This document shows positions 1-8,051 of a stretch of DNA of 64,000 bases, piece by piece. Position numbers and translations under genes: made by a program. Numbering within the stretch: position 1 is the stretch's first letter; each line of letters begins with the position of its first letter. The notes below the pieces were generated by a model that worked only from the letters and a program-made list of their open reading frames with translations, searched no databases and was not told the DNA's origin. Origin of the DNA: a bacterium (GTDB lineage: Bacteria; Auribacterota; Auribacteria; Auribacterales; Auribacteraceae); assembly GCA_024233545.1 (NCBI GenBank), contig JACKPL010000004.1:62001-126000 (forward strand), read 5' to 3'.

Positions 1-1241
1 TCGCGATATCCCAACGGAGCGCCCACGTTGATTATTTGATCACCCTGTTGTATTTTATCTGCATCACCGATTGTGATCGGTTCAAGTCCTTGAACATTGA
101 TACGAATTATGGCAACATCAAGTATTGGGTCGTATTCGAGAATTTTGGTCTGATACTCTTCGTCTTTGTATTCGACGAACCATTCTTCTCTGAAAGGATT
201 TTTCCCGATGTAATAATTAGTGATAATTGTTCCGCGGGAATCCAAAACTGCTCCGCTTGCAGAACTCTGATAGCTGTCAGAATACGCATATTTGCTTCTC
301 ACCATAACTTTTACGATAGAATTGCGAGTAATCTCGGCAACTTTTCCCGTAGGGACTTCCTGTCGTTCCCTTTCAAGGAATTCATCAAGCTTTTCATTTG
401 TAACATTCTGCTGGTGTTCAAGTTCTGATTTGAGTTTTTCGTTTTCTTCTTCCAATAACCGAAGCTGTACTAGAAGTTCTTTTATTTCTTCGTCTTTTTG
501 AGCAAGCTGTTCATTGAAAATTTGCTGAGAAATTTCTTCTTGGCTTTGTGATATATTTTCGTTGTTATATCGAAGCAGTTCTTCCTGTTCTTCTTCAGCT
601 TTAAGATAAAATTGATTCCGTTCGTCTTTTGATATCCAATGCCCGTAGAATTTCACGTATCCTTTTTGCCGCAGTTCTTCTTCCTTCTGAAGTTTATCCT
701 GACGCTCTTGTTCTGACATCCATTCAATGTTTTCAATTGAATCTTTAGGAATAGTAATAAAATATTCAGGAGATGAAAGTTCTTCGACACGGATACGGAT
801 TGTTTCATTTGTTTCCTGAACAATCGTACCGGCAAGAATCCGTTTGTTTTTTAAGTATACTTTATCATGAGAGAATTCTTCAGTTTCCAAAGATGACTGC
901 GAAATTTGTTCATAGATTGGTTTATCGGTATCGCTGAATTGCCGTTCCGGCTCTTCGCTTTGTACTGTAGATTCTACCGCTGAAGTTTGTGGCGCGGCTG
1001 ACTCTCGATCATAAATCAGAAAGGATTTAATGCATTGTTCGAATATGTCTGCATATTGGTTAAAGTCATTTACGAGACATGAAAGCTCGATTTTATACAT
1101 TTTTGTCATCCCTATAACCACATATACCAATAATTTCTGGTGAAAGGGGTCGTCAATATTCTCAGGATTCGTATTTTGTTTAAAGAAATAACGGCTCAAA
1201 ACAATTTTTAAAGCATTTAAGCCATCGACAGTAACAACATC
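1..1241 (-). CDS. HtrA/S1C-like serine protease-type protein, C-terminal part (runs off left edge)
   Basis: An open minus-strand frame of about 410 codons reaches the window edge. In order it shows an SH3-like strand module (KVYLKNKRILAGTI, near 830-870), a YGHWIS motif (near 640), a charged coiled coil (about 430-620) and a chymotrypsin-fold domain (below about 360). In that domain GAVLDSRGTIITN and DPILDVAIIRI match the segments around the catalytic His and Asp of HtrA proteases, and GDQIINVGAPLG fits the next strands. The His position reads Tyr (TNYYIG instead of TNxHV); the Ser lies outside the window. No ribosome binding site or good ATG begins this frame. Its first part, ending in an EQCIKSFLI segment, looks like the C-terminal half of a PsbP/DcrB-type domain whose first half is in the adjacent piece at 1240-1908. 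One base fewer in the A5 run at 1242-1246 joins the two frames, so I read them as one secreted protein. Domain calls are inference from pattern. Confidence 0.7.
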
Positions 1242-1908
1242 AAAAACTGCGAAGTTTATTTAAATAGCCTTCCTTTTCTTCTTCAAGGCCTTTTATTGCA
1301 GTGTCAATAAACTCTTGGTCAATGACTTCATCTGTTTTCGAAACAACGGATACACGGACGAATTCGTTGAAATCGTCGCCTTGATTGTTTTCAAACAAAC
1401 AGACAGCTGATGAATCTGCAACGGGAGTCTGTTTCCATTCTTGAGGCGGGTTAAAGCTAAACTTATAAGGTTGGCTTTCGTAGCGTCTTGATTCTTTTAA
1501 TTGGCTCAGTTCTTTGAGAACTTTTTCTTTAGACTGCCTGAGTGCCTCAACTTCTTCAGCAAGTGAATCGCGAGTTTTACGCACCTCATATATTTCAGGA
1601 GTAAGCCATTCTCCTTTGTAGGAAATAAGCCCTTTCTGCTGTTGTTCTTTTTGAAATTCTTCAGCTTTTTGGATAGATTCAAGAGATGCAGATTTTATAT
1701 ATTGGATCGTATCTCTGGAAATTTTTATTTCCGCTCCGCCTTCAATAGTGATGGTGATGTATTCATCAGTCTGCTGGCTGATGATCCCCTCAAGCAAACG
1801 CCCGTTTTTTAACTGCACTTTGTCGCGAGCAACAAATCCCTCGCAGAATGCGGCAGAGTATACCACTATCATAAAGAGAACTGAAAGATATGATGAATGT
1901 CTGAACAC
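1240..1908 (-). CDS. Secreted SH3-like/coiled-coil/PsbP-like protein, N-terminal part of the frameshifted gene
   Basis: This piece has a signal peptide (FRHSSYLSVLFMIVVYSAAF), an SH3-like module (KVQLKNGRLLEGIISQQ), a YKGEWLTPE motif, a coiled coil of about 45 residues and the first half of a PsbP/DcrB-like domain (YKFSFNPPQEWKQTP). The module plus coiled coil is repeated in the continuation at 1-1241, an internal duplication. I place the start at GTG 1908, not at the upstream in-frame ATG at 1929: a near-ideal promoter has its -10 box ending 3 bases before that ATG, so transcription should begin about at 1925, and AAAGGA at 1918-1923 sits 9 bases before the GTG. The frame ends at TGA 1240-1242; one base fewer in the A5 run at 1242-1246 continues it as RSFDVVTVDGLNALKI. 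Likely exported; function unknown, probably envelope-associated. Confidence 0.65.
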   Translation of the reverse strand: MFRHSSYLSVLFMIVVYSAAFCEGFVARDKVQLKNGRLLEGIISQQTDEYITITIEGGAEIKISRDTIQYIKSASLESIQKAEEFQKEQQQKGLISYKGEWLTPEIYEVRKTRDSLAEEVEALRQSKEKVLKELSQLKESRRYESQPYKFSFNPPQEWKQTPVADSSAVCLFENNQGDDFNEFVRVSVVSKTDEVIDQEFIDTAIKGLEEEKEGYLNKLRSF

Positions 1909-1931
1909 GAGAAGATATCCTTTCAGCATGA

Positions 1932-1961
1932 ATTATATGTTCTAATGATTTAGACTGTCAA
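1932..1961 (-). promoter_or_regulatory. Sigma70-type promoter for the secreted protease-like gene
   Basis: TTGACA (1956-1961) and TATAAT (1932-1937) on the minus strand are separated by 18 bases, a full consensus match. The -10 box ends 3 bases before the ATG at 1929, which rules that ATG out as the main start and favours GTG 1908. Confidence 0.75.
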
Positions 1962-1980
1962 CCACTTTAACACAAAACGA

Positions 1981-4002
1981 TCAAGAGTTTGCTAATTGTT
2001 TTAACTTTTTAAGATAAAATTCAGCAATCTTTGAGTTGTCTTCCGGTGATTCATAAGATTTAGCCGCAGTAATTAAAGATTCGGGTATTTCCGATAAGAA
2101 CCGTGACGGTAAGGAATGTACCGTTTCGCCGTATTTCGTCCTTTCAAGGCTGTAACTCAAATGCAATTCATCTCTCGCTCGTGTTATCCCGACATAACAT
2201 ATGCGGCGTTCTTCAGATATATCTCCATTGTTTTCATCGATAGACCGGGAATGCGGCAAAATCCCCTCCTCCATTCCCACGAGATACACGATTGGAAATT
2301 CAAGCCCTTTACAGCTATGCAGGGTAATGAGAGTCAGGTTGCTGTCTTTCAATTTTTCTTCAGGGCTTTTTTCAGTATTGGAAAGAATCATAGTAGATAA
2401 ATATTGACGGAGAGACCGATTGTCTTCATTTTCTTCAAAATAGCGGATATCCTCTATGAGATTTTCAATATTTTCCATACGCGATTCAATTTCTGTACGG
2501 TCTTCGCTTACTCTGGCAACTTCTTTTTCGTATTGAATTTCCGATACGAACTCTTTAATGAGGGGTGCAAGTTTTTCATTATGGGCAAACCGCGTTTCAT
2601 ATTCTGAAATGATTGCTAAAAAATGTTTAATAGACTGCACCGCTTTAGGAGAGATAGCGGGAATATGGTCAATTTGTCTAAGCGCTCCCATCAATGAGGT
2701 TTTATTGGCATTACAAAATCGGTTAAGTATTTCTAAAGTATGGATTCCAATCGACCGGTGAGGCGTATTGATGATACGTAATAGGCTAACTTCATCTTGC
2801 TGGTTTATAATAACGTTTAAATAAGCAACAATATCTTTAACTTCTTTTCTATCAAAAAATTTTGTGCCGCCAATCAGGACATAAGGAACACGAAACCTTC
2901 TTAATTGTTCTTCAAATAATCGTGATTGATGATTGGTTCGCATAATTATGGCAAAATCGTTAAAAGCAAGGTTCCGCCGCATTTTAGCGTCTAGAATTTC
3001 TTTGATAATTTCTTCAGCCTCGTCCCGCGGGGTAGGAAAAGTATGGAGCGTTATTGCGGAGTCATTTTTTTTTGCCGACCACAATTTTTTTGCTCTGCGT
3101 TGTACATTATTTTTAATAACACTATTTGCCGCTTCAAGTATTGTTTGCGTAGAACGGTAATTCTGTTCGAGTTTAATAACGCGAGTATTTTTAAAATGCC
3201 GGTCGAACTCCAAAATATTGGTGTAATCCGCACCTCTCCAGCCATATATGCTTTGATCATCGTCGCCGACGACGCAAATATTACCGTATTTTTTCGCGAT
3301 AAGTTGTGTAAAAAGAAATTGTGAATGATTAGTGTCCTGATATTCGTCTATCATGATGTACTTATATCGGTCTTGGAATTTTTCAAGAATATCTAAACGT
3401 TCGTTAAACAACATTAAAGGAAGAAGAATAAGATCGTCATAATCCAGCGCATTAAATTGTTTTAGGCGATGCTGATATTCTTTATATACCGAAGAGTAGA
3501 TGACGTTTTCAGGGTCTTTTGCTTGAGCTTGTGCCATATCAGGTGTTAAAAGTTGGCATTTATAATTGCTGATTGCCGTCTTTACATCTTGTATATTGAT
3601 TCTATCGTAAAGATGAGCCCAAATGTCTTTAACGACTTTTTTCATTACGGATACTTGATCCGCTTCATCATATATAGAAAATGTTGTACGATATCCGAAA
3701 TGTTGTATCTCTTCACGCAATATATGCAACCCTAGCGAATGAAATGTTGATATATGAGGGCGCGTTTTTTTTGTATTTAATAATACCGAAACACGCTCTT
3801 TCATTTCGTTTGCCGCTTTATTGGTAAACGTTACTGCGAGAATATTTTCAGCAGGAATTCCTTGTGACAGCATATAGGCAATGCGGTATGTAATAACCCG
3901 TGTTTTTCCTGTTCCTGCGCCTGCAAGCACCAACAGAGGGCCGTTCATTGTAGTAACTGCTTCGAATTGCTGGGGATTAAGAAGATTTTTTAAGTTTTGC
4001 AT
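1981..4002 (-). CDS. UvrD/Rep/PcrA-family superfamily 1 DNA helicase
   Basis: A 673-residue 3'-5' DNA helicase of the UvrD/Rep/PcrA family, an ATP-driven motor for nucleotide excision repair, mismatch repair or replication restart. All SF1A motifs are visible: Q motif (LNPQQFEAV), Walker A AGAGTGKT at residues 27-34, motif Ia TFTNKAANEM, Walker B MIDEYQDT, motif III VGDDDQSIYGWRGA, motif IV QNYRST, motif V TLHSCKGLEF and motif VI ICYVGITRARDEL. It is slightly shorter than E. coli UvrD (720 residues) and has no long C-terminal extension, so Rep, PcrA and UvrD cannot be told apart. It begins 14 bases after suhB ends and has no clear ribosome binding site, so it is probably co-transcribed and translated from the suhB message. 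Confidence 0.93.
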   Translation of the reverse strand: MQNLKNLLNPQQFEAVTTMNGPLLVLAGAGTGKTRVITYRIAYMLSQGIPAENILAVTFTNKAANEMKERVSVLLNTKKTRPHISTFHSLGLHILREEIQHFGYRTTFSIYDEADQVSVMKKVVKDIWAHLYDRINIQDVKTAISNYKCQLLTPDMAQAQAKDPENVIYSSVYKEYQHRLKQFNALDYDDLILLPLMLFNERLDILEKFQDRYKYIMIDEYQDTNHSQFLFTQLIAKKYGNICVVGDDDQSIYGWRGADYTNILEFDRHFKNTRVIKLEQNYRSTQTILEAANSVIKNNVQRRAKKLWSAKKNDSAITLHTFPTPRDEAEEIIKEILDAKMRRNLAFNDFAIIMRTNHQSRLFEEQLRRFRVPYVLIGGTKFFDRKEVKDIVAYLNVIINQQDEVSLLRIINTPHRSIGIHTLEILNRFCNANKTSLMGALRQIDHIPAISPKAVQSIKHFLAIISEYETRFAHNEKLAPLIKEFVSEIQYEKEVARVSEDRTEIESRMENIENLIEDIRYFEENEDNRSLRQYLSTMILSNTEKSPEEKLKDSNLTLITLHSCKGLEFPIVYLVGMEEGILPHSRSIDENNGDISEERRICYVGITRARDELHLSYSLERTKYGETVHSLPSRFLSEIPESLITAAKSYESPEDNSKIAEFYLKKLKQLANS

Positions 4003-4016
4003 ATCATATAAGTTTG

Positions 4017-4817
4017 CTAGTAAGGATATTGAAGAGGCATGGTCGAAGAAACAATTTTTTGGAGTTCTTCATGGATGATTCCATTAGATGCAGTCATTGT
4101 GCGTCCGAATAAAAATTCATCGCGATTCAAGAAATCAGTCACTTTCCCACCGGCTTCTTGTATGATTATTGTTCCAGCGGCGGCATCCCAAGGCTGAAGG
4201 CCGTGTTCCCAAAATCCGTCGAGGCGCCCGCATGCAAGATAACACAAGTCAAGAGAAGCTACGCCGGCTCTACGAATACCATGAGTTCTTTTGAGAATTT
4301 CTGCAAAACATTTTTGATATTGATCGATAATCGCAATGTTGCGAAATGGGAAGCCTGTTCCGATTAAACTATGTTGTAGCAAATGTGCCGTCGATACATT
4401 GATTCTTTGTCCGTTAAGAAAAGCTCCTTCGCCCTGTATTGCGGTAAAAAGTTCTTTTCTGTTAGGGTCGTATACCGCACCGAGCACAGGTTGTTTCCCG
4501 ACACATAATCCTATAGATACGGCAAAAATGGGAAATCGGTGAATAAAATTTGTTGTTCCATCCAACGGGTCTATAACCCAATATGGGGTTTTGTCAAAAT
4601 GAGGTTTCGCACCTTGTTCTTCAGCAAGTATGCCGAATTCGGGAAAATCTTCTTGTAAAAGCGAAATAATGAGAGATTCCGATTCTTTATCGACATTCGT
4701 TACAAAATCGTTGAGAGCTTTTGTCTCAATGGTAACTTCTGTAGAAACTTTTTCGATAAGAAAACTGCCTGCTTTTTGTGCCGCCTCAACAGCTGTCTTT
4801 AATGCTCTTAGGTACAT
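4017..4817 (-). CDS. suhB: Inositol-1-monophosphatase family protein
   Basis: A 266-residue Mg2+-dependent phosphatase of the inositol monophosphatase (SuhB) family. The metal-binding signature is complete: DKESE near residue 42, GILAEEQG, IDPLDGTTNF and, near the C-terminus, QPWDAAAG. In bacteria these enzymes dephosphorylate inositol phosphates and related sugar phosphates, and SuhB also works with NusA in rRNA antitermination. The start at 4817 is set by GGAGG five to six bases upstream; an in-frame TTG at 4829 lies within that ribosome binding site and is unlikely. An extended -10 promoter lies about 40 bases upstream, and the helicase gene follows after 14 bases, suggesting a two-gene operon. 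Confidence 0.93.
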   Translation of the reverse strand: MYLRALKTAVEAAQKAGSFLIEKVSTEVTIETKALNDFVTNVDKESESLIISLLQEDFPEFGILAEEQGAKPHFDKTPYWVIDPLDGTTNFIHRFPIFAVSIGLCVGKQPVLGAVYDPNRKELFTAIQGEGAFLNGQRINVSTAHLLQHSLIGTGFPFRNIAIIDQYQKCFAEILKRTHGIRRAGVASLDLCYLACGRLDGFWEHGLQPWDAAAGTIIIQEAGGKVTDFLNRDEFLFGRTMTASNGIIHEELQKIVSSTMPLQYPY

Positions 4818-4856
4818 GATTCCCTCCAATGGTGTATCCTTTATAAAAGCAGAGGT

Positions 4857-4865
4857 ATTATAGCA
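4857..4865 (-). promoter_or_regulatory. Extended -10 promoter upstream of suhB
   Basis: The minus strand reads TGCTATAAT, an extended -10 element, 40 bases before the suhB start. The -35 region is AT-rich without a good match, which is usual for extended -10 promoters. Confidence 0.45.
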
Positions 4866-4920
4866 GGTTTTATAAGAAAATTTAAGAAATAAAAAATAGT
4901 ATTTTATGAAAAAACACTAT

Positions 4921-5575
4921 TTAGGATGGAATATCAGGCTTGCTCTTTTTTTCAGTTGTTGGTATTTTTTTTCTTGATTTTGCAGTTGGCCTGCTTTTGG
5001 GTTTTTGAACCTGAATTTTTTCTTCTTTGCTCTGTTTATTTGGTTTAGCAACTGATTTTGAAGGTGTTGATTGGCTTTCGCCCGATTTTTTTTTGTCGGG
5101 CATAGGCTCAACAGGTAAAACTTTTTCTTTATTGACGGTGGATTGGGACTCTGAAACAATCGGGTTCGCTACGGACGGCTGTTCCGGTTGTTCTAAGGTT
5201 TGTCGACGTAACTTGTTTAAACGGATTTTTGATATCAGTGATTTCAAGCAAAATAAGTCTAGAAATTTTTTTCGGAGGCGCGATGCAGAATGAGCGATGA
5301 TTCATGAATTTCTTCTTCAATAGCTTTAATAGAGTTCAATTTATCTTTAAGAGAAAAATATTGTCCGTCTTTCCATTGCCGGTATGCTTCTTTACCAAAA
5401 CACTGGAATTCCTGCGGATTTTTATTCGTTTAATGATGATAGCCGCATATGTTTTGTATAAATTCCAGCATACATAACATACCGCCCAGCACCATGTACC
5501 TATGCGGCAAGCGTAATATTTAGTTTTATTCCAGCAAAGTACAACGATTTGCTTGAGTTTCTCTTTATCTAACAA
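4921..5575 (-). CDS. Unknown membrane-anchored Lys/Pro/Ser-rich protein, broken by two frameshifts
   Basis: I do not recognise this protein. Read from TTG 5575, it begins with a hydrophobic, Cys/Trp-rich segment (CRIGTWCWAVCYVCWNLYK), then a short acidic helical region (KLNSIKAIEEEIHESSLIL), a basic stretch, and a tail of about 90 residues rich in Ser, Pro and Lys (for example KSGESQSTPSKSVAKPNKQS). The reading frame changes twice: one extra T in the T5 run at 5419-5423 and one in the T7 run at 5266-5272 (plus strand) would give a continuous protein of about 218 residues. Both sites are homopolymers, so sequencing error is the simplest explanation. It follows a small lipoprotein gene by 20 bases and is probably in the same transcript. 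Confidence 0.5.
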
Positions 5576-5595
5576 TTACGCCCACCCTTTATAGG

Positions 5596-5742
5596 TTAGT
5601 TTAGTTGACGCCAGAGGCCATCTAAAAAAAGATTTGCAAATGAATAATTCAAGTTTCTGGCTCTGCGTTCGCTATTATAACACCCTGACAAAAATAAAGT
5701 CAAGCAGACAGATATTGCAATCAAAGCAACTATTTTTTTCAT
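5596..5742 (-). CDS. Small predicted lipoprotein (48 aa)
   Basis: A short frame starting at ATG 5742, preceded by AAGGGG ten bases upstream, encodes 48 residues. It has a basic N-terminus (MKKIV), a hydrophobic core and a lipobox LFLSGC followed by YNSERR, so the mature lipoprotein would have about 29 residues starting at Cys20. No known family is recognisable. The signal peptidase II and diacylglyceryl transferase needed to process it are encoded at 54.2-55.5 kb. It is followed closely by the low-complexity membrane protein gene. Confidence 0.65.
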   Translation of the reverse strand: MKKIVALIAISVCLTLFLSGCYNSERRARNLNYSFANLFLDGLWRQLN

Positions 5743-5822
5743 CGTACAATTCCCCTTTGTTATATAGATAATAGTAACATTAGTATTCTATAATAACGGA
5801 ATTTCTTTGAAAAAATTTATCT

Positions 5823-6299
5823 TTAGTATTCATACCGGCATATCCCTTCACATTTCAGAAGAAATCGTTTCCATTCTACGCCGCCGGTATAATTTCCTAA
5901 GTTGCCGCTTTTTTGTATCACGCGGTGGCACGGGATCACTATTGGTATTGGATTGCACGCACATGCACTTCCCACTGCCCTCACAGCGCGGGAATTCATT
6001 AAATGTGCTATTTCCGAATAACTATATGTTGCTCCGAAAGGAATCCTTTGGAGCATTTTCCATACGTTAATTTGAAATTCTGTTCCGATACTCATGTCAA
6101 GCGGATATGATGACCAATCCACTGTTTTAGCGTCAAACAAAATATTTAAGTCATCAGCAAGTCGGTTAATGAGTACCGGCGGCTGTTCTGAAATGAATGT
6201 GTCGTTAAACTGATTGGGAAAAACAATCCGCGATAGTGCATTGTTTTTTATACCAACACCAAAAACGCCACGCTGTGTTTTACAAGGGTAAAGTTCCAT
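5823..6299 (-). CDS. ogt: Methylated-DNA--protein-cysteine S-methyltransferase
   Basis: A 158-residue suicide DNA-repair protein that transfers alkyl groups from O6-alkylguanine to its own cysteine. The active-site motif IPCHRVI is present, preceded by the helix-turn-helix region (FGATYSYSEIAHLMNSRAVRAVG would span it; key residues TYSYSEIA and RAVGSA) and followed by NYTGGVEWKRFLL. The N-terminal RNase H-like domain is short, as in Ogt/MGMT, and there is no Ada-type DNA-binding domain. It starts six bases after the ispH-UbiA gene and likely shares its transcript with recQ and ispH. Confidence 0.93.
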   Translation of the reverse strand: MELYPCKTQRGVFGVGIKNNALSRIVFPNQFNDTFISEQPPVLINRLADDLNILFDAKTVDWSSYPLDMSIGTEFQINVWKMLQRIPFGATYSYSEIAHLMNSRAVRAVGSACACNPIPIVIPCHRVIQKSGNLGNYTGGVEWKRFLLKCEGICRYEY

Positions 6300-6305
6300 A
6301 AATTG

Positions 6306-8051
6306 TCACAACCTTGAGAGCACCGTAATCAGTAGAGCTGAAAAGATAAAAGACAAGTCGACAATGTCACTGAACCGCAAATAAAGAGAAATAGGAATTG
6401 AAGTAATTTTCGTCGTCATCCACACATTTCCCCATAAGGGCAACAGCAGTACAAATCCAAGCGGAGTAACGAACCCCAGACTTGTTGCGAGTATCAGCAG
6501 GCATGATGCAGTAATAGCACTCACTCTAATAAGGCGTATCACTTTATCTTCACCGATTGCCATGGGAAGTGTCTCAGAACCGACCATTAAGTCTTCGTGC
6601 ATTTCTAAGGTATCATTAGCAACAGAACGAATGAAAACCATTGGAATAGCAAGAGCTGTACAAACGGCAATACTTAGAAAAAAAGGCGGCTCATGGACAC
6701 CTAACAACGGTATAACAAACGCCGGAACAATCCATGCTAAAAGCACAACAGCATCTTTTGAACCGGGCAGTTTTTGTATTTTCCACAACTTGAAAACTTT
6801 TGTCCTTTTCCATGGAATACCGTACTTATATATTGCAAACGCAAAAACAACAAAAGATACCATAGCCAGCGCTGATGCGGTATTCAGCATAATGCACAAT
6901 GCCAAAGCAGTGATACCACACAAACACACACATTTTTTAAATAAAGATTTATGCTTTTCATAAAAGACAAATTTAGGCGGCTCATTCAGTTTCAAAAAAG
7001 GAATTCGCAGTATACTGTTCAAAATATATAATCCCGTAATAAATACAACCGGAACAAGGAATGTTTTCCATGACACAGGTATATTAACTAAAGTACAAAA
7101 AGTAAGAGATAGGGCGCCTGCGGCAACGCCTGTAATGATGTGGGTATACCGAATAAAATCCCATACATGTGATAGAAGCCGAGTAAAAAACGATAGTTTT
7201 TCCCGTTGCTGGTGTTGAATTCTTAAGACAACGTGTTTTATCATCCAATTAGGAGTCGATGCTCCGGCAGTGACTCCAATTCGTGCATAGGGACTTAAAT
7301 CTATCGCATTTAAATCGTCAAGATTTGCCACGTGAACAGCATCTGTGCCTTTTGAACGGGACAAGTTTACTAATTGATGTGTATTGGCGCTGTTCTTTCC
7401 GCCAATCACCACCATAATATCAACTTTTTCTGCAAGTGTTTCGACAGCATTTTGACGGTCTTTAGTCGACTGGCATATTGTATCAAAAATCAAGCAATTA
7501 TCTTTGCCGAACCGGTCAATCAATGCATTACAGATTGACTGAAAATGGCTCATCTGATGAGTGGTTTGTGAAACAATGCATACTTTTTTGAGTTCGGGAA
7601 GTGTTTTTACTTCTTCAATAGTATCGATTGCATAACCTTTTCCGTCGCTGAAACCTAATACTCCCTTGATTTCAGCGTGATTTTTATCGCCAACGACTAC
7701 TGTAGCATACCCTTGGGTAGCATGTTTTTTTACAATGCCATGAACAAACCCGACATCGGGACAGGTTGCATCGCTGATTTTAGCGTCGTTAGCGCGAAGG
7801 TCTTTACGGAGCTGAGGAGTGATACCATGTGCTCTAACAACGACGTTTTTCCCTTTGGCTTCAGACGGATCGGATATTGATGCAATGCCGATACTATCCA
7901 ACTGTTCAAGTACCTGCGGGTTATGAACAACCGGCCCAAGGGTAACGGTGTTTCGTGCATCATCATTATTCGCAATAGTAAAAACTTTCTCAACTGCTCG
8001 CTTCACGCCATGGCAAAACCCTGCTGAATGAGCAACGATTATTTTACTCAT
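6306..8051 (-). CDS. ispH: 4-hydroxy-3-methylbut-2-enyl diphosphate reductase fused to a UbiA-like membrane domain
   Basis: A 581-residue two-domain protein. Residues 1-285 are a complete IspH, the iron-sulfur enzyme making IPP and DMAPP in the last MEP-pathway step. Its three cluster cysteines are in GFCHGV, ATCPDV and TICQST; the His positions occur in VVHNP, RAHGITP and KNHAEIKG, and GGKNSANTHQL and TAGASTP complete the active site. From about residue 290 follow about eight hydrophobic segments resembling a UbiA-type prenyltransferase: an N-x-R-x-LNEPPKFVFYEKH segment at the first motif and NDTLEMHEDLMVGSETLP at the second, Asp-rich motif. The first motif lacks the usual NDxxD, so catalysis is not assured. 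Typical IspH is about 300-320 residues. The gene overlaps recQ by four bases (ATGA) and precedes ogt. Fusion of isoprenoid supply to a prenyl-transfer-like domain suggests a role in making prenyl lipids or quinones (inference). Confidence 0.9.
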   Translation of the reverse strand: MSKIIVAHSAGFCHGVKRAVEKVFTIANNDDARNTVTLGPVVHNPQVLEQLDSIGIASISDPSEAKGKNVVVRAHGITPQLRKDLRANDAKISDATCPDVGFVHGIVKKHATQGYATVVVGDKNHAEIKGVLGFSDGKGYAIDTIEEVKTLPELKKVCIVSQTTHQMSHFQSICNALIDRFGKDNCLIFDTICQSTKDRQNAVETLAEKVDIMVVIGGKNSANTHQLVNLSRSKGTDAVHVANLDDLNAIDLSPYARIGVTAGASTPNWMIKHVVLRIQHQQREKLSFFTRLLSHVWDFIRYTHIITGVAAGALSLTFCTLVNIPVSWKTFLVPVVFITGLYILNSILRIPFLKLNEPPKFVFYEKHKSLFKKCVCLCGITALALCIMLNTASALAMVSFVVFAFAIYKYGIPWKRTKVFKLWKIQKLPGSKDAVVLLAWIVPAFVIPLLGVHEPPFFLSIAVCTALAIPMVFIRSVANDTLEMHEDLMVGSETLPMAIGEDKVIRLIRVSAITASCLLILATSLGFVTPLGFVLLLPLWGNVWMTTKITSIPISLYLRFSDIVDLSFIFSALLITVLSRL

